Notes under the pieces: model-generated
The model's input: only the letters and a program-made list of their open reading frames with translations
What the model was told of the DNA's origin: nothing
Database searches by the model: none
Part shown: positions 17,319 through 29,300 of the stretch, one piece after another
Layout of the letters: every line of letters starts with the position of its first letter
Numbering within the stretch: position 1 is the first letter of the stretch
Source: Flaccisagitta enflata
Taxonomy: Eukaryota > Chaetognatha > Sagittoidea > Aphragmophora
DNA: 64,000 nt
NCBI GenBank assembly: GCA_965153355.1
Contig: OZ231128.1
Location: 18,166,001-18,230,000 of the forward strand
Direction: 5' to 3'
Translations under genes and position numbers: made by a program

Positions 17319-20300
17319 ATGATTGAAACCTTCTCTCAAACAACCAGCCATCGATCCGAGTTGATCAAGTTGTCGGAAAGATTAAAGAATGATCATAACA
17401 CGCAGTTGGCGCGTCTCAACGATGAAACGGACGCGGAGAAGCGCCAACTAGAACAGGTCAGCGACTTTTTGAGAAAACACGGCCAAGTAGGCCGTAAGGT
17501 GCGCCCTGTGGATCGTCAAACGTTTGCGCTACCGACCAGCAGACCAATAGACCGACACAGGCAGTTATAGAGGTGCGTTGGCGCACAAAAAAAAAAACTT
17601 CTCTCTCTCGATTTTTATATTTTCTACATGTATTTCAAAATCTTTCATTTCCCACATTCCCGCGACTCTTTTAGAAATTGTCATCTGCTGTTCACGAGTT
17701 GGAGACTCTTCAACGGCATTCGTCCGTGGAATCTTCCAAAGACGCCAAGGAAGCGGAGAACGAGTTGCGAGGGAGGATAGACGCGCTGCAACTCCGATGC
17801 GAACAACTGGAAGGCGAACTACGCGATAAGGACGCGGAAACTCGGCGCGTCGTCGACCAAAGATTGGGCGAGCTGACGGAAGAGTTGGAGGAAGAAAAGT
17901 CGAAGCGTATCTCGTCCCTTCTCGAGTCCCATCGAGTGGAAAAGGAGGAGTTGGCGGAAATGGCGCGTAAGGAGAAGGAATCCACGATTCAATCCGTCGC
18001 GCGTCAATTTGAAACAGACTTACTGACTTTCCAACAGCAAATGACCCTCGCTGGGCGCGAAAAGGAAGACGGCATGAAGCGGGAAATGGAGGCTTCGATG
18101 CAGCACGTGCAGCAGGCTCACGAACAGCAAATGATGCAGTTGCTAGAGGAGATCGCGGCGCGGCAACAACTGGTGGAGAAACGTGAGGCTGAGATAGAAA
18201 GATTGCGGAAGGAATTGGCGGCCGCGACTGTCGTTGATACGACGAAGAACGACAACGCATCCGAGTCAAACTCGCAGCAACAACAACTGCGTCGTGATCA
18301 ATCGCAACCACCGAACAATACGACGACATTCATATCGAATCAGATCGTCGTCGGACCAACTGCCGACGCCACGAACTCTTCTTCTTCTTCCTCCTCAACG
18401 CCTCGTATAAACTGTGATATATCTACCTCAAAATCCCCGTCCGAAAGACAGAGGAAGAGTGACCCTTGTCCCAGTAGTGATAACGTTAACGACGACGTGG
18501 CGATCGTCGGTCCTGGGGGAGACACGAAATCTTACGACAGACTCGTCGAGGATTTGCGGAAAGCTCGCGCCGACGTTGCCCGGATGTCCGACGCTAATCA
18601 TAATCTATTGCGCATTCTCTCCGACGTTGTACATTCCAATTTGAGTAACGAAGACGTTATCAATAACCGGCTGCAGGTAAGCTTTTATTTTACATTCCCG
18701 CACAATCAAAATGTGCGTAGTCTTGCTTCTGAGTCTCTCTCCTTCTTCCATATTTATCCCTCTATATATATATCTCTCTTTATTAGGCGATGGTTACTCA
18801 AGGAAAGAAATTTCTCGCCGCTCACAATCATCCCGATCCGACAGAGTATTACGTCCCTCTGGCCAAATCTCTCTCCAACACTCAAACCCAAGATCAGGAA
18901 CAGTCGGTTTCTCCTTCTCCCGACGTCGCAAACGTGGCACCCCACGTCGGCGTAACCACTTCCGCCCTCATGCGCCTCCCTTCTCCCGGTGGGAGACTAC
19001 CCGGCGCCGATCTCATTCTCGACCCTCTTCCCGATCTCAAATCTAGTTATCATCATCGTAATTCTCTCTCGGAGCACGATATGGAAACTTCGCCTGATCT
19101 ATCCCTCTCTCCAAATTCTGATTACTCAACTGGTAAGGGCATTTTCGCCGAAGCAGTGAAGGACTTAGCTGATAGTCAAATTAGGTTTTAGGTTGATGGA
19201 TTGATTGATCGACGGACTGTTAGAGTAGCGTAACGTTAGATTGACTGATTGATAGACTAACTGACTGACTGATTGACTGACTGACTGATTGATAGTCAGT
19301 CTGATTGATAGACTGACTGATTGATAGACTGACTGGTTGATCAAATGATTGATTGATAGAATGACTGATTAATTGATAGAATGACTGATTGATTGATAGA
19401 ATGACTGATTGATTGATAGAATGACTGATTGATTGATAGAATGATTGATTGATTGATAGAATGATTGATTGATAGAATGAATGATTGATAGAATGACTGA
19501 TTGATTGAATGACTGATTGATTGATAAAATGAATGATTGATTGATTGATAGAATGAATGACTGATTGATTGACTAATTGATTGATAGACTGACTGATTGA
19601 TAGATTGATAGGCTGATTGATAGATTGACTGACTGATTGACTGATTGATAGAATGACTGACTGATTTATTGATTGATAGAATGACTGACTGATTTATTGA
19701 TTGATAGAATGACTGACTGATTTAATAAATTATCGACTGATTTATTGACTGATTGATTTATCGATTGATTTATTGACTGATTGATTAATATATTGATTCT
19801 CAAAAGTTCTTACATTGATTTATCTATCCTGCCCTCCCATTCAGCCCCGACAACAACAATAGATGAAGACTGCCTGGGTTTTGGATCTGCAACACCTCAC
19901 TTGGACATTTCCTTCGCTCAGAAGCTTATCGATGGCTCGGGTTTGGAAGAGTCCTTGCTCTTTTCCGGCCCGCAACTGCAGGGAAAACAGAAAGAAGCAA
20001 TCACTGGTGAGTTATGAAACGTGTTCAGTGTTGATGCTTCATTGCTCTTTCACTGTCAGGCCCTTGCATGACTCAAACATTTCGTCCCTGTTCTACAGTG
20101 GCACAATCTGTAGTTCAATCCTACAATCTTTCCAGGACTCGCGATAATTTTGGTATTTTGTAGTTGAATTGTTCGATTTACTTGCAGATTCGTGTGGGCG
20201 AGTGCGAGGGCTGATATTGCATTTGTTGGATCTCATGGAGACGTCGACACAGAAACTTCTGCTGGCAGAGGTTGACCGTCAGCACATGGGCGAGGTAGAA

Positions 20301-20388
20301 GCTAAATGGCGAGCGGCAGAAGAGGCCTGCGCCGAGCTTGAACGCGAGCGTGATGCCCTCGCTAAAGGCTTACCTTCCGCCGAAAAAA
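17319..20388 (+). CDS. Long coiled-coil protein, 3' end not found
   Basis: Exons 17319(or 17348)-17456, 17675-18676, 18787-19132, 19845-20006 and 20188-20388 join in matching phase. They read RSELIKLSERLKNDHNTQL, then about 190 residues of heptad coiled coil rich in E/K/R/Q. A Ser/Gln/Asn-rich linker (QQQQLRRDQSQ, SSSSSST) follows, then an EDLRKARADVARMSDANHNL segment. A conserved-looking DISFAQKLIDGSGLEESLLF block comes next, then LILHLLDLMETSTQKLLLAE and another coiled coil. The layout recalls large centrosomal or Golgi scaffolds such as AKAP9/pericentrin, but I cannot confirm homology. The ATG at 17319 is only a possible start; the first exon shown needs two bases from an upstream exon if it is internal. 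The last exon ends in phase 1 at GTAAGT and the next exon is unknown. Confidence 0.75.
17478..17590 (+). mobile_element. HP3 element, GTGCG subfamily
   Basis: AAGGTGCGCCCTGTGGATCG near the 5' side, GACCGACACAGGCAGTTATAGA, then the hairpin GTGCG-TTGG-CGCAC and an A-run. Lies in an intron of the coiled-coil gene; related copies at 46545 and 55630. Confidence 0.65.
19240..19800. repeat. TGAT/TGAC tetranucleotide array
   Basis: About 560 bp of GATTGATTGATAGAATGACT-type units in the intron between coiled-coil exons 19132 and 19845. Confidence 0.95.
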
Positions 20389-21664
20389 GTAAGTCACGTT
20401 TCTGTTATCGCATCGTCAATTGAGTTCTTTATAAATTATAGAACTTGTCTGGCCTTTCACCAAAACCGCCTTAACCGTCATAGTAGCTACAACATTACAC
20501 CCCGTAACTGGACATCCATATTCATCAATTCTGTTCATTTCCTTTAGTCTGTCCCATAATTTACTTCATTTTCTCACCTTGTATCATTTTAATTTCATTT
20601 TTACCGGTGAATCCTACTCGGTTTCCAATTATTCCCTTGTTCAATTCTAAGTTTTTCATCCTTTGTTGACTGCATGTAACGTCCTTTTGTTTTCCTTTAA
20701 AAAAATGTTTACACTGACACCGCTTGATGACTCTTCGCCATTCCTCGTATACGCTTTGAAAAACAAAAGGCGGTCCTCAAGCGATTTCCCCGCTTCCTTG
20801 CCACTCAGATGATACGAACAGGAAAGGTTAGTCGTTAACAAATCTTTTAACATTCGGCCTGAACATTGCTGATGACAAACAAGATCGCATGTCATCGTGC
20901 CCGATGCTTTATCCTTGTTATAACGAGATGTTGTCACTTTCTTTCTACGGGATTTTGTTTAATCTATGTTCTTTGGTTCACACGCAAGAACTTAACATTT
21001 TAGTTCCAGTCGCACTAACCCTTTATTGTACTGGTCTGAAAATTTTGTAAAGAATCATGTTATCTGAAAAGATAAATTGCTATCATCTTTGGTAACCGCT
21101 TGTTCATTAATGAAGGCCTTTGATTTACATATCTTTAAAACTCCAAGTGATATCATATCTTTCAAACTACAAGTGATACAGGGTGTGCCCGGCCCCGCCA
21201 AAAGTGACCTAAGAAAACGACATAATTTTGCATTAGAAAATGATAAATTAAATCTGAAAAAAATGTTGTAAAGCTCTGTAAAAACGATTTTATTTTGTTC
21301 TGATTGGTTTCAACTATCTATCTTTTTTGCCCCTCTTTATAATACATTCAAAAAACATTTATTTTAAAAAAATTCATTTATGCAATTTCTGTATCATTAA
21401 AGCAGTTGAACCCTTCATTTTTGATTCAGTGTCATTTCAAAACGAATTGAACTAAATGGGTGGGATTGGACTCATATCAAAGCAAATTTTACGAATTTTA
21501 TGTAAATGTTGGAACCAAATCTCATCAAAGTATATAAGATAAAAAAATCTGTTTTTTCTTTGCCACTTTCAAGGTGTTGCCTAAAAAAGATGGGTCTTTT
21601 GAGTCGCCCAAACATGTCTAAATGCTTTTATCTGATAGAAATTTGAGTATATCTAAAATCTTTA
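20389..21664. other. Gap between coiled-coil and zinc-finger exons
   Basis: No exon that I can defend. A frame starting at 20442 after TTATAG would follow in phase from 20388 and stays open for about 70 codons, but its composition looks non-coding and the intron would be only 53 bp. The missing 3' exons of the coiled-coil gene and 5' exons of the zinc-finger gene may lie here or elsewhere. Confidence 0.4.
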
Positions 21665-22580
21665 CAGTCAGCGGACAAAACACAATAGGTTTATATATCA
21701 CTCCATTGGTTTTGATCCAACCCACTGATGTTAAACAGAATACTGTAAATAACAATTGGTTGTTGAAATTACAGCCGGCTGTTTCGTTACAAAGTTGGTA
21801 AAAATCCAACTTTCACCAAATAGAATGAGACCTGCATCTACAATTTGAGAAATTGAGAGTTTAGAGATGCCCATAACATACATTTTAGGTAAAATAAAAT
21901 TTTGAGCAATTTAATAACAATGTTAAAAGCACATTCTCAAGTGTGTAAAAGTGTTATATTCAAAACCTTCTAGAGAATTTTCTATTAGATATAACTGCAG
22001 GCCCAGGATTCCTTATAGAAGGCATATAAGAAAAACTGTTAAAACTGGTAAAACTTCACTATATTTTAACTAACTATATTATAAAACATTTTAAAGGTAG
22101 AGGCAGAATGTTTATCAATATAAGCTACGCTACCAGAAAGAATTTTTTAATTTTGCTTTTTAACAAGATATAGCTTAATAAAGCATTTAATTAACTATTA
22201 TTAAAGGTTCAAAAAATCAAAGATTTTTCATAATAATTTGAGATTGGAGTGGAAATTGCAAAATCGCTCTGGTGGCGCCACTTGAATGGTCACAAGTTTT
22301 AATTAGCAACATTAGATTTATCATTTATCACTACAGTTTAATCTGTAAGGGGGGGTGCTACAGTTTTAGGGGGGTTCATACATCTTAATATTTCATCAGG
22401 ATTCTGAATCTGCAGGTCTTATTATATTTGATGAAAGTTGGATTTTTGCCAACTTTGTAACTTAACAGCCGGCTGTAATTTTAACAACCAGTTGTTGTTT
22501 ACAGCATTCTGTTTAACATCAGTGGGTTGGATCAAAACCAGCAGTGATATATATACCTATTGTGTTTTGTCCGCTGACTG
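21665..22580. mobile_element. 916-bp foldback, TA-type target
   Basis: Arms of about 170 bp: CAGTCAGCGGACAAAACACA at the left and its inverse ending at 22580. Shared words include CCAACCCACTGATGTTAAAC, TTACAGCCGGCTG and AGACCTGCA in inverse. TA precedes the left end; the right flank is TT. A central non-palindromic part (about 21900-22380) has no coding signal. Confidence 0.8.
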
Positions 22581-22877
22581 TTTATTGAATTGGCATCAAA
22601 TTAAGTTCAAACTCGCATTTTTTTTTCTGAGATGACCCATTGGTTAGAAGTTAAAAAATCCTTAAAAATCATTGATTTTCTTCTGGCTATTTCCAAAGAA
22701 GACCTCAAAGACTGAGTTTACGTTGAAGACGGATGGACGAACAGACAAAATTGATGATAATAGCGCGCGAGTGTCGAGGAATGAAAGGTTCTTGGCATTT
22801 CTGGTAGCTATTAAGAGATCAATGTCTTTTATAGTCATAATAATTCCGTCGACTCTCATTTGAATTTATATTGGCAG

Positions 22878-23897
22878 GGATTCTCGCAAAAAGGTGACTT
22901 GACTCGTCACATGTTGACACACAGCGGAGAACGGAGTCACGTGTGTCAGGATTGTGGACGCGCTTTCGCGCACAAAGAGACGCTGAAGAAGCACGCCGCG
23001 ACGCATTCCCAACCACAGCAAACGCCACCACAGCAACCTCCGTCGGGTCAACAGCAGCAACAGCATAGCGTGACCGCGCCCTCCGCCGCCGTCATGACGA
23101 TATCCGCCAACTCACCACGTACGTACGCGGGGCGAGTGCATTTTGTAAGGCGTTGGTTGGTTAGACTGGTAGGTTACTTCAAGCATTTTGAATTCGCTTT
23201 TCCTGCCCGTTAGTCCGTCGGCTTGTTGGTCTATCGTGCTAGTTGTTAAGTGTATAAACACGCATTTCCACGCCCCGTCCGTATGGTATGGTAACCCCGT
23301 GTTACTTGTTCTGTACATTCAATGTTCTATGTCGATCCACTAGCGCACGCAAGAGAGATGACCACATTCTCAAGGCTGCGAAGGCGACTGCAAGCATTGT
23401 TATGAAGAATTAGAGAAATAGCAAGATCGCATGATAACCGACTCTTCCGAGGTGGAGCAATCGGAAAACTAAATTCCATTGTTTTTCCCCACCCGTGTTT
23501 ACATTTACTCAAAAGAATAATGATTTTAATTACGTTGCCTACAACCGGGAAGTATCGATCAACTAAATTGGTTACAGTGAAGGTTACCCTCATTTGCATG
23601 AGCGCCGTCTCGAGAGATTACCTTTTGGGCAAATCTTCTTGTTTTTTCCAATTCGTTTTTTTTTTTTCCATTTACCCTTTTTCCTTGTCCAGATTCAGCC
23701 TTTTTCCCCTTCCTTTCTTTTCTTTTGTTGTCTCCCTTTCTTTTATCCTACATTTCTTCTCTTTTCTTCCTTCTTTTCTCCCTTTCTTTCTTTCTTTCTA
23801 CATTTTTCTTTCTACATTTTTGTCCCCGACGAACAGTTTTCGTCTTCCTCTTTCTTTCTTTCTTTCTTTCTTTTCATTCTTTTCATTTCTTTCATTT

Positions 23898-23959
<62 letters not shown>

Positions 23960-24024
23960 TTTCTTTCCTTTCTTTCCTTTCTTTCCTTTCTTTCCTTTCT
24001 TTCCTTTCTTTCCTTTCTTCTTTC

Positions 24025-24055
<31 letters not shown>

Positions 24056-24211
24056 TCCTTTCTTTCCTTTCTTTCTTTCTTCTCTTTCTTTCTACATTTT
24101 TCTTTCTATCTTTTTCTTTATCTTTTTCTTTCTTTCTCTTTCTTTCTCTTTCTTTCTTTCTTTCTCTTTCTTTCTCTTTCTTTTCCTTTCTTTCTTTTTC
24201 TTTCTTTCTTC

Positions 24212-24242
<31 letters not shown>

Positions 24243-24390
24243 ACCTTCTATCTTTCTTTTTCTTTCTTTCTTTCCTTCTATCTTTCTTTCTTTTCTTCTT
24301 TCTCTCTTCCTGTCTGTCTGTCTGTCTGTCTGTCTTTCTCTTTCTTTTTCTTTCTCTTTCTTTTCTATCTTTCTCTTTCTTTTCTTTTTT

Positions 24391-24455
<65 letters not shown>

Positions 24456-24531
24456 ATTTCTTCTCTTTCTTTCTAATTTTTTTAACAACCGCACGCGACT
24501 GTAAGGTGTTGGCTTTTTTTTCTTTATCTTT

Positions 24532-24588
<57 letters not shown>

Positions 24589-24885
24589 ATTTCTTCTCTT
24601 TCTTTCTACATTTTTTTCTTTCTTTTTCTTTATCTTTTCTTTCTTTCTGTTTCTTTCTTTCTCTTTCTTTCTTTCTTTTCCTTTCTTTCTTTTCCTTTCT
24701 TTCTTTTTCTTTCTTTCTTCCTTTCTTTCTTTCTGTCTTACCTTCTATCTTTCTTTCTTTCTTTCTTTCTTTCCTTCTATCTTTCTTTCTTTTCTTCTTT
24801 CTCTCTTCCTGTCTGTCTGTCTGTCTGTCTGTCTTTCTCTTTCTTTTTCTTTCTTTCTCTTTCTTTTCTATCTTTCTCTTTCTTT

Positions 24886-24942
<57 letters not shown>

Positions 24943-25062
24943 ATTTCTTCTCTTTCTTTCTACATTTTTTTCTTTCTTTTTCTTTATCTTTTCTTTCTTT
25001 CTGTTTCTTTCTTTCTGTTTCTTTCTTTCTTTTTCTTTCTTTCTTTTCCTTTCTTTCTTTTC

Positions 25063-25121
<59 letters not shown>

Positions 25122-25270
25122 TCCTTCTATCTTTCTTTCTTTCTTTCTTACCTTCTATCTTTCTTTCTTTCTTTCCTTCTTTTCTTCTTTCTCTCTTTCT
25201 GTCTGTCTGTCTGTCTGTCTTTCTCTGTCTTTCTTTCTTTCTCTTTCTTTTTCTTTCTTTCTCTTTCTTT

Positions 25271-25305
<35 letters not shown>

Positions 25306-26198
25306 CTTTTTCTTGCTCTTTCTTTCTCTTTCCATCTCTCTTTCCATCTCTTTCTTTTTCCTTCTTTCTCTCAAGATGGTTGCCGTCATAAGATTACTTC
25401 CCCGTCCTTAGTCTGTTTTATTACCTCATCTTCTCTATCTCTTCCCCCGGCGCCCCTACTTCTTTTTACTTCCAGTAGACAAGAATATCTGCGAGGATTG
25501 TAACATCGCCTTCGAGACTCGGTCCGATTTACTTCGCCACCGATCCGTCTTACATCCTTCCTCTTCCTCCTCACTCTCCGCCGCTACTCACTACGCCATC
25601 GTCGGCGGCGGTGGCGGAGGTGGAGGCGGAGGCGTGGCAAGTATCAACTCCGTCAGCAGTCATCACCACCATTTAACCAACAACGCCTCGTCAGCGACGA
25701 CGACGACCAATCACATGTCCGGCATCGCTCATTCGAATAAAACCGCCGCCGCCGTCGTCGCCGCGGCGGTGCAACATCAACAACAGCAACACTTGCAACA
25801 GCTGCAGAAATATGAAGTAACGTCAATAGGGGGGTGGTGTTGACTGTTGATGAGACGATAAAGTGTCGTCTTAATGCGATAGCATCAAGAATTTAAATGA
25901 TGACCACGAACCGGCCCAATAATTTTCTCAATGTTTGCCTCTTGGTTCAGGTGGTCCATGGTGGTATTCCCTCTCCATCTGCCTCATCGTCATCTGGGGG
26001 AACTCCACAAGCGCCTCACGCCACCGTTCATCACGCCTCTAACTCTTCTCATGGCTCGGTCAGTCAATCAGTCCCCGGAGTGTCTTGCCTTCATTTTTAA
26101 GTGCGTCCTAAGCACCTCTAACAGCGGTCATATGCGTCCGTCCGTCCGTCCGTCCGTCGGTTATTCATTCCCTCCACCTCTTTCTTTCTTTCTTTTGC

Positions 26199-26250
<52 letters not shown>

Positions 26251-26402
26251 TTTCTTTTTTTTCTTTTTCTTTCTTTCTTTCTTTCTTTTTCTTTCTTTCT
26301 TTCTTTCTTTTTCTTTTTTTCTTTTTCTTTCTTTCTTTCTTTTTCTTTCTTTCTTTCTTTTTCTTCCTTTCTTTTTCCCTGTTTGTTTCTCTCTTTCTTT
26401 CT

Positions 26403-26483
<81 letters not shown>

Positions 26484-27812
26484 TTTCTTTCCCTGCTTGT
26501 TTCTCTCATGGTATGTTTTTTTCTTTCCTCTTCCTGTTTTTCCCTTCCTTTGTGATTCTTTTGCTTTCCCCGTTCTTCCCTTCTCGTTAAAAAAACAAGC
26601 CCCACCGGGCAACGATGCGTCCGGGCTGTGTCTCTGCATGTTTTGATCATGTGACAGATGGACGAACAGACGGGTGAAGTAGTAAATGGCGCTCTCAAAA
26701 TATGTTGGTTGATCATTTGTTTCAGTATAGAATCTCACCGTGGCCAAAAACAGCCGAGAAACGCGGTTTTTTGCACAGGCGTTTTGGACGGATGGACGGA
26801 CGGACCGATAAACCCTCTTATAGAGATGCGAGGACGCATCTAAAAAGATCCATACATATATTTTGCAATCACTGAAGATTCGTCCTCGTGTGTGCAGGTT
26901 CATACGTGTCTCGAATGTGGCAAAAGTTTCTCTATGGCGGGATATTTGCGCAACCATTTAGCTTCTCATCATCGCGGTTCCTCCAAAGGGAGAAATTCGG
27001 GTGAGATACTTGTTAAATTAGCTGTGATGAGTTGATTAAGGCTAAGCAGATGACTTTGATGTTTATGATATAATGTCATAAAGACTATTGCAGCAATGTG
27101 TACTAAACTAACATGGAATTGTCAAATTTGTGTTAGTTATAGAGGGAAACAACAGTGCAATGGATAGCTTTTCTAAATAGATTTGATTGATTTTAATGGA
27201 AATAATTACAGATTCAATGATAATACAATGAGAGGGGCAGCAAAATCGCTGGCACTCCTACCCAGAGCTCAGATGGGTAATGTCACAAAGACAACTAAGG
27301 TGGCAGCTGGAAGCCCATCCCAAAACAATTCCCGCCATTGAGACGTTTATCGAATTTCCTTCTCATTCTATAGAAAATGGTCATAAAAGGGCTAAATCCA
27401 ACACTCCTGAAAATGGCCGATTTTCACCCTAAAAAGAGCTATATCTCTAAAACTAGGTTGAGATTACAAAATCGCCTCGATGGCGGGAATTGTATTAGGA
27501 TAAGCTATCAGTCACCACCTTTAATACCCTTGTGATATTCATCATCTGAGCTACAGGTAGGGGTGCTAGCGATTTCGACTACCCCTCTCACTGTAATATC
27601 ATTACTTCTGTAGTTCTGCTGATGTCCGGCACAACTCTATGTATTTGCCTTTTGTCACAGTCGAAGGAGGAAGCAGCAGTAACACGCCCTCGCCCCTTTT
27701 CGCTGGTGGTCAAAGCGGGACCTCCTCGGGATGCAGTCGCGGCAATCACGTCAGTGGCGGTGGTGGCGCGACGCCAGATGGCATCAATCACAATGTCTCG
27801 GTCGATTCTTGA
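22878..27812 (+). CDS. C2H2 zinc-finger protein, C-terminal five exons (5' partial)
   Basis: Exons 22878-23118, 25476-25816, 25951-26079, 26898-27000 and 27661-27812 join in phase and give 321 residues before the TGA. The first exon opens mid-finger (FSQKGDLTRHMLTH), so the Cys pair lies in an unseen upstream exon. It continues through an HSGERSHV linker to CQDCGRAFAHKETLKKHAAT, then a Q/P-rich stretch. Exon 2 has CEDCNIAFETRSDLLRHRSV, polyglycine, His/Ala/Gln-rich runs and NNASSATTTTNHMS. Exon 4 has CLECGKSFSMAGYLRNHLAS. The last exon is Ser/Gly/Asn-rich. Spaced fingers with low-complexity linkers suggest a nuclear DNA-binding regulator, but no orthologue is recognised. The 129-nt third exon is phase-symmetric and may be optional; a donor at 26071 is also possible. 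Confidence 0.82.
23640..25375. repeat. 1.7-kb TTTC-rich array with higher-order repeats
   Basis: Polypyrimidine sequence in the intron between zinc-finger exons. A block ending CTCTCTTCCTGTCTGTCTGT recurs near 24304, 24805 and 25190, so larger units were duplicated. Bases 24481-24520 hold an HP3 fragment (AACCGCACGCGACTGTAAGG). The 605-residue FLSFFL open frame here is an artefact. Confidence 0.95.
26127..26485. repeat. CGTC, TTTC and CT microsatellites
   Basis: CGTCCGTC run at 26136-26157, TTTC-rich tract to about 26400, then a pure (CT)n run 26408-26480. Within the intron following the third zinc-finger exon. Confidence 0.95.
26590..26850 (+). mobile_element. HP3 element, GATGCG subfamily
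   Basis: Starts AACAAGCCCCACCGGGCAAC with the 5' word GATGCGTCC near 26614. GGACGGATGGACGG core at about 26790. 3' hairpin GATGCG-AGGA-CGCATC plus TAAAAAG ends near 26848. The 5' word GATGCGTCC is the exact reverse complement of the 3' GGACGCATC. Confidence 0.75.
27226..27591. mobile_element. 366-bp foldback, TA target
   Basis: CAATGAGAGGGGCAGCAAAA at the left; CCCCTCTCACTG at the right; TA on both sides. The arms also share ATCGCTGGCACTCCTACC and GAGCTCAGATG in inverse. In the last intron of the zinc-finger gene. Confidence 0.8.
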
Positions 27813-28065
27813 TGGCATCAGTCACAATGTCGCGGTCGATTTCTGATGGCATCTGTCATGACGTTTTGGTAGTTTCCTGATGGTATCAATCAAAATGTCT
27901 CGGTCGATTCCTGATGGCATCAGTCACAACATTTCAGTCGATTCCTGATGGCATCAGTCACAACGTCTCGGTCGATTCCTGATGGCATCCGTCAGTGGTT
28001 CGGTCGATTCTTTTTGGCGTCAATCACAACGTCTCGCTCGATTCTTGATGGCATTAATCATCCCT
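27776..28065. repeat. 34-bp minisatellite founded on the zinc-finger stop codon
   Basis: Unit begins GATGGCATCAATCACAATGT and ends CTCGGTCGATTCTT. The first copy encodes the last eleven residues (DGINHNVSVDS) and the TGA. About seven degenerate copies continue into the 3' UTR. Confidence 0.9.
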
Positions 28066-28221
28066 CTACGAAAGTCTTTGAAGTCGAAGGACGGAAGTCT
28101 GTTTTAATGCGGTAATAATCTCGAGTTGGATTCAGGCTCACGTGGCAGGAAATGTGACAGGTTAAATTATATTGGGTTATAATTATAGTAAAAAGATATT
28201 CTCAATTGGGAAATGATATTA

Positions 28222-28588
28222 CAGACAGGACTCAAATAAGAAGTAAGGAGGGACCCAAAGCTGTAGCAGCCTCGACTACAGCTTACATGGCTTAAGAAAA
28301 TTTCTCATTTGTTGTATTGGTTAATACTTTGGGTGGATCCAACTGGAGATTTTTGAATTTCCATCTAGAACACCTTTAAATTTTTTTAAAATCACCCTCG
28401 GGGTAAAAAACGAATACAATTTTCTTTATTTTTAAAAATTTGGGTGTGCTCTAGGTGGAAATTGAAAAATCCTCATGAGTCATGATGGTGCCAATTGTAT
28501 CCATTTAAAGAATCAATTGCCATGTAAGCAGTGGGCGGGGCTGCCAAAACTTTTGGTCCCTCCTCACTTCTTATTTGGATTCTGTCTG
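28222..28588. mobile_element. 367-bp foldback with CAGACAGGACTC ends
   Basis: TA flanks both ends. CAGACAGGACTCAAATAAGA at the left is mirrored at the right, as are GAGGGACC and TTTTTGAATTTCCA/TGGAAATTGAAAAA. Ends resemble the element at 51802 (CAGACG...GGGTCCCGTCTG). Confidence 0.8.
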
Positions 28589-28811
28589 TACTTAATTGAT
28601 AGTTTGAGCAAAAAAATTTATACGCTTTCAGCAAAATATTTTCAGTTCAGTATGATTTTTTTTATTGTGAAGGATCCCTACACTTAACCGAGTAAGGAGA
28701 TTGTATGGAGCCTTAAGTTCAGATTTCTTAGTTTCTCCCGGCGACCTTTTCACATCCTCATTATTAAAGCGTAGAAATTGAACAATGTTTTCACTGAGCC
28801 ATCTTGACGTA

Positions 28812-28988
28812 CAGTTGAACCCCGCTCTAACGGACCCGCCACCAACGGAATTCCGCCTATAACAAATACAAATTCATGGTCCCTTCAAGTTGATTTGTTT
28901 TATTTCCTTTGTTGGCAATAACAGAAGTCCGCTTATAACAGAGGAAAACTGTTGGTCCCCTGAAATCCGTTAGAGCGGGGTTCATCTG
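28812..28988. mobile_element. Pogo/Tc1-like MITE, intact
   Basis: Ends CAGTTGAACCCCGCTCTAAC and CCGTTAGAGCGGGGTTCATC-TG, TA on both sides. Internal TTCCGCCTATAACA and TCCGCTTATAACAG. Size and ends fit non-autonomous Tc1/mariner (pogo/Tigger type) elements. Confidence 0.85.
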
Positions 28989-29290
28989 TACGTTAAAACA
29001 CCTTGTTTTGTGCTCATGTCCGCCCGTTGATCCGACAGTATCTCTTTCGTTTAATCATCCACCAAGAGAGAGCTTGATTGATGTTTCGTCTTCTCTTCCA
29101 GTTTGGATAGGTCCCTTTAAAAGCTTTCTCAAAAGTGATGCAAACTAATTCTATAAAGGAATGCATTATCTAGTCTTTTGTTTAGTGCGTACATATATTC
29201 CTTCTTTCTTCATTCCCGCCCTTCATGTATCTAAAGTTTTCTATGCCAGAAAATTATAATCAATATTCTGAATGCAAGAAATGTTTTCTG
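28989..29290. other. Spacer, nothing recognised
   Basis: No repeat or coding signal that I can support. Confidence 0.4.
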
Positions 29291-29300
29291 GGTGGTCATT

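Noticed and set aside
20442-20650. Possible next coiled-coil exon after TTATAG
   Set aside because: In phase and open, but the composition is non-coding-like and the implied intron is only 53 bp; not supported enough.
23594-25411. Open frame of 605 codons rich in FLSFFLS
   Set aside because: It is the direct reading of the TTTC microsatellite; similar open frames exist in other frames and on the opposite strand.
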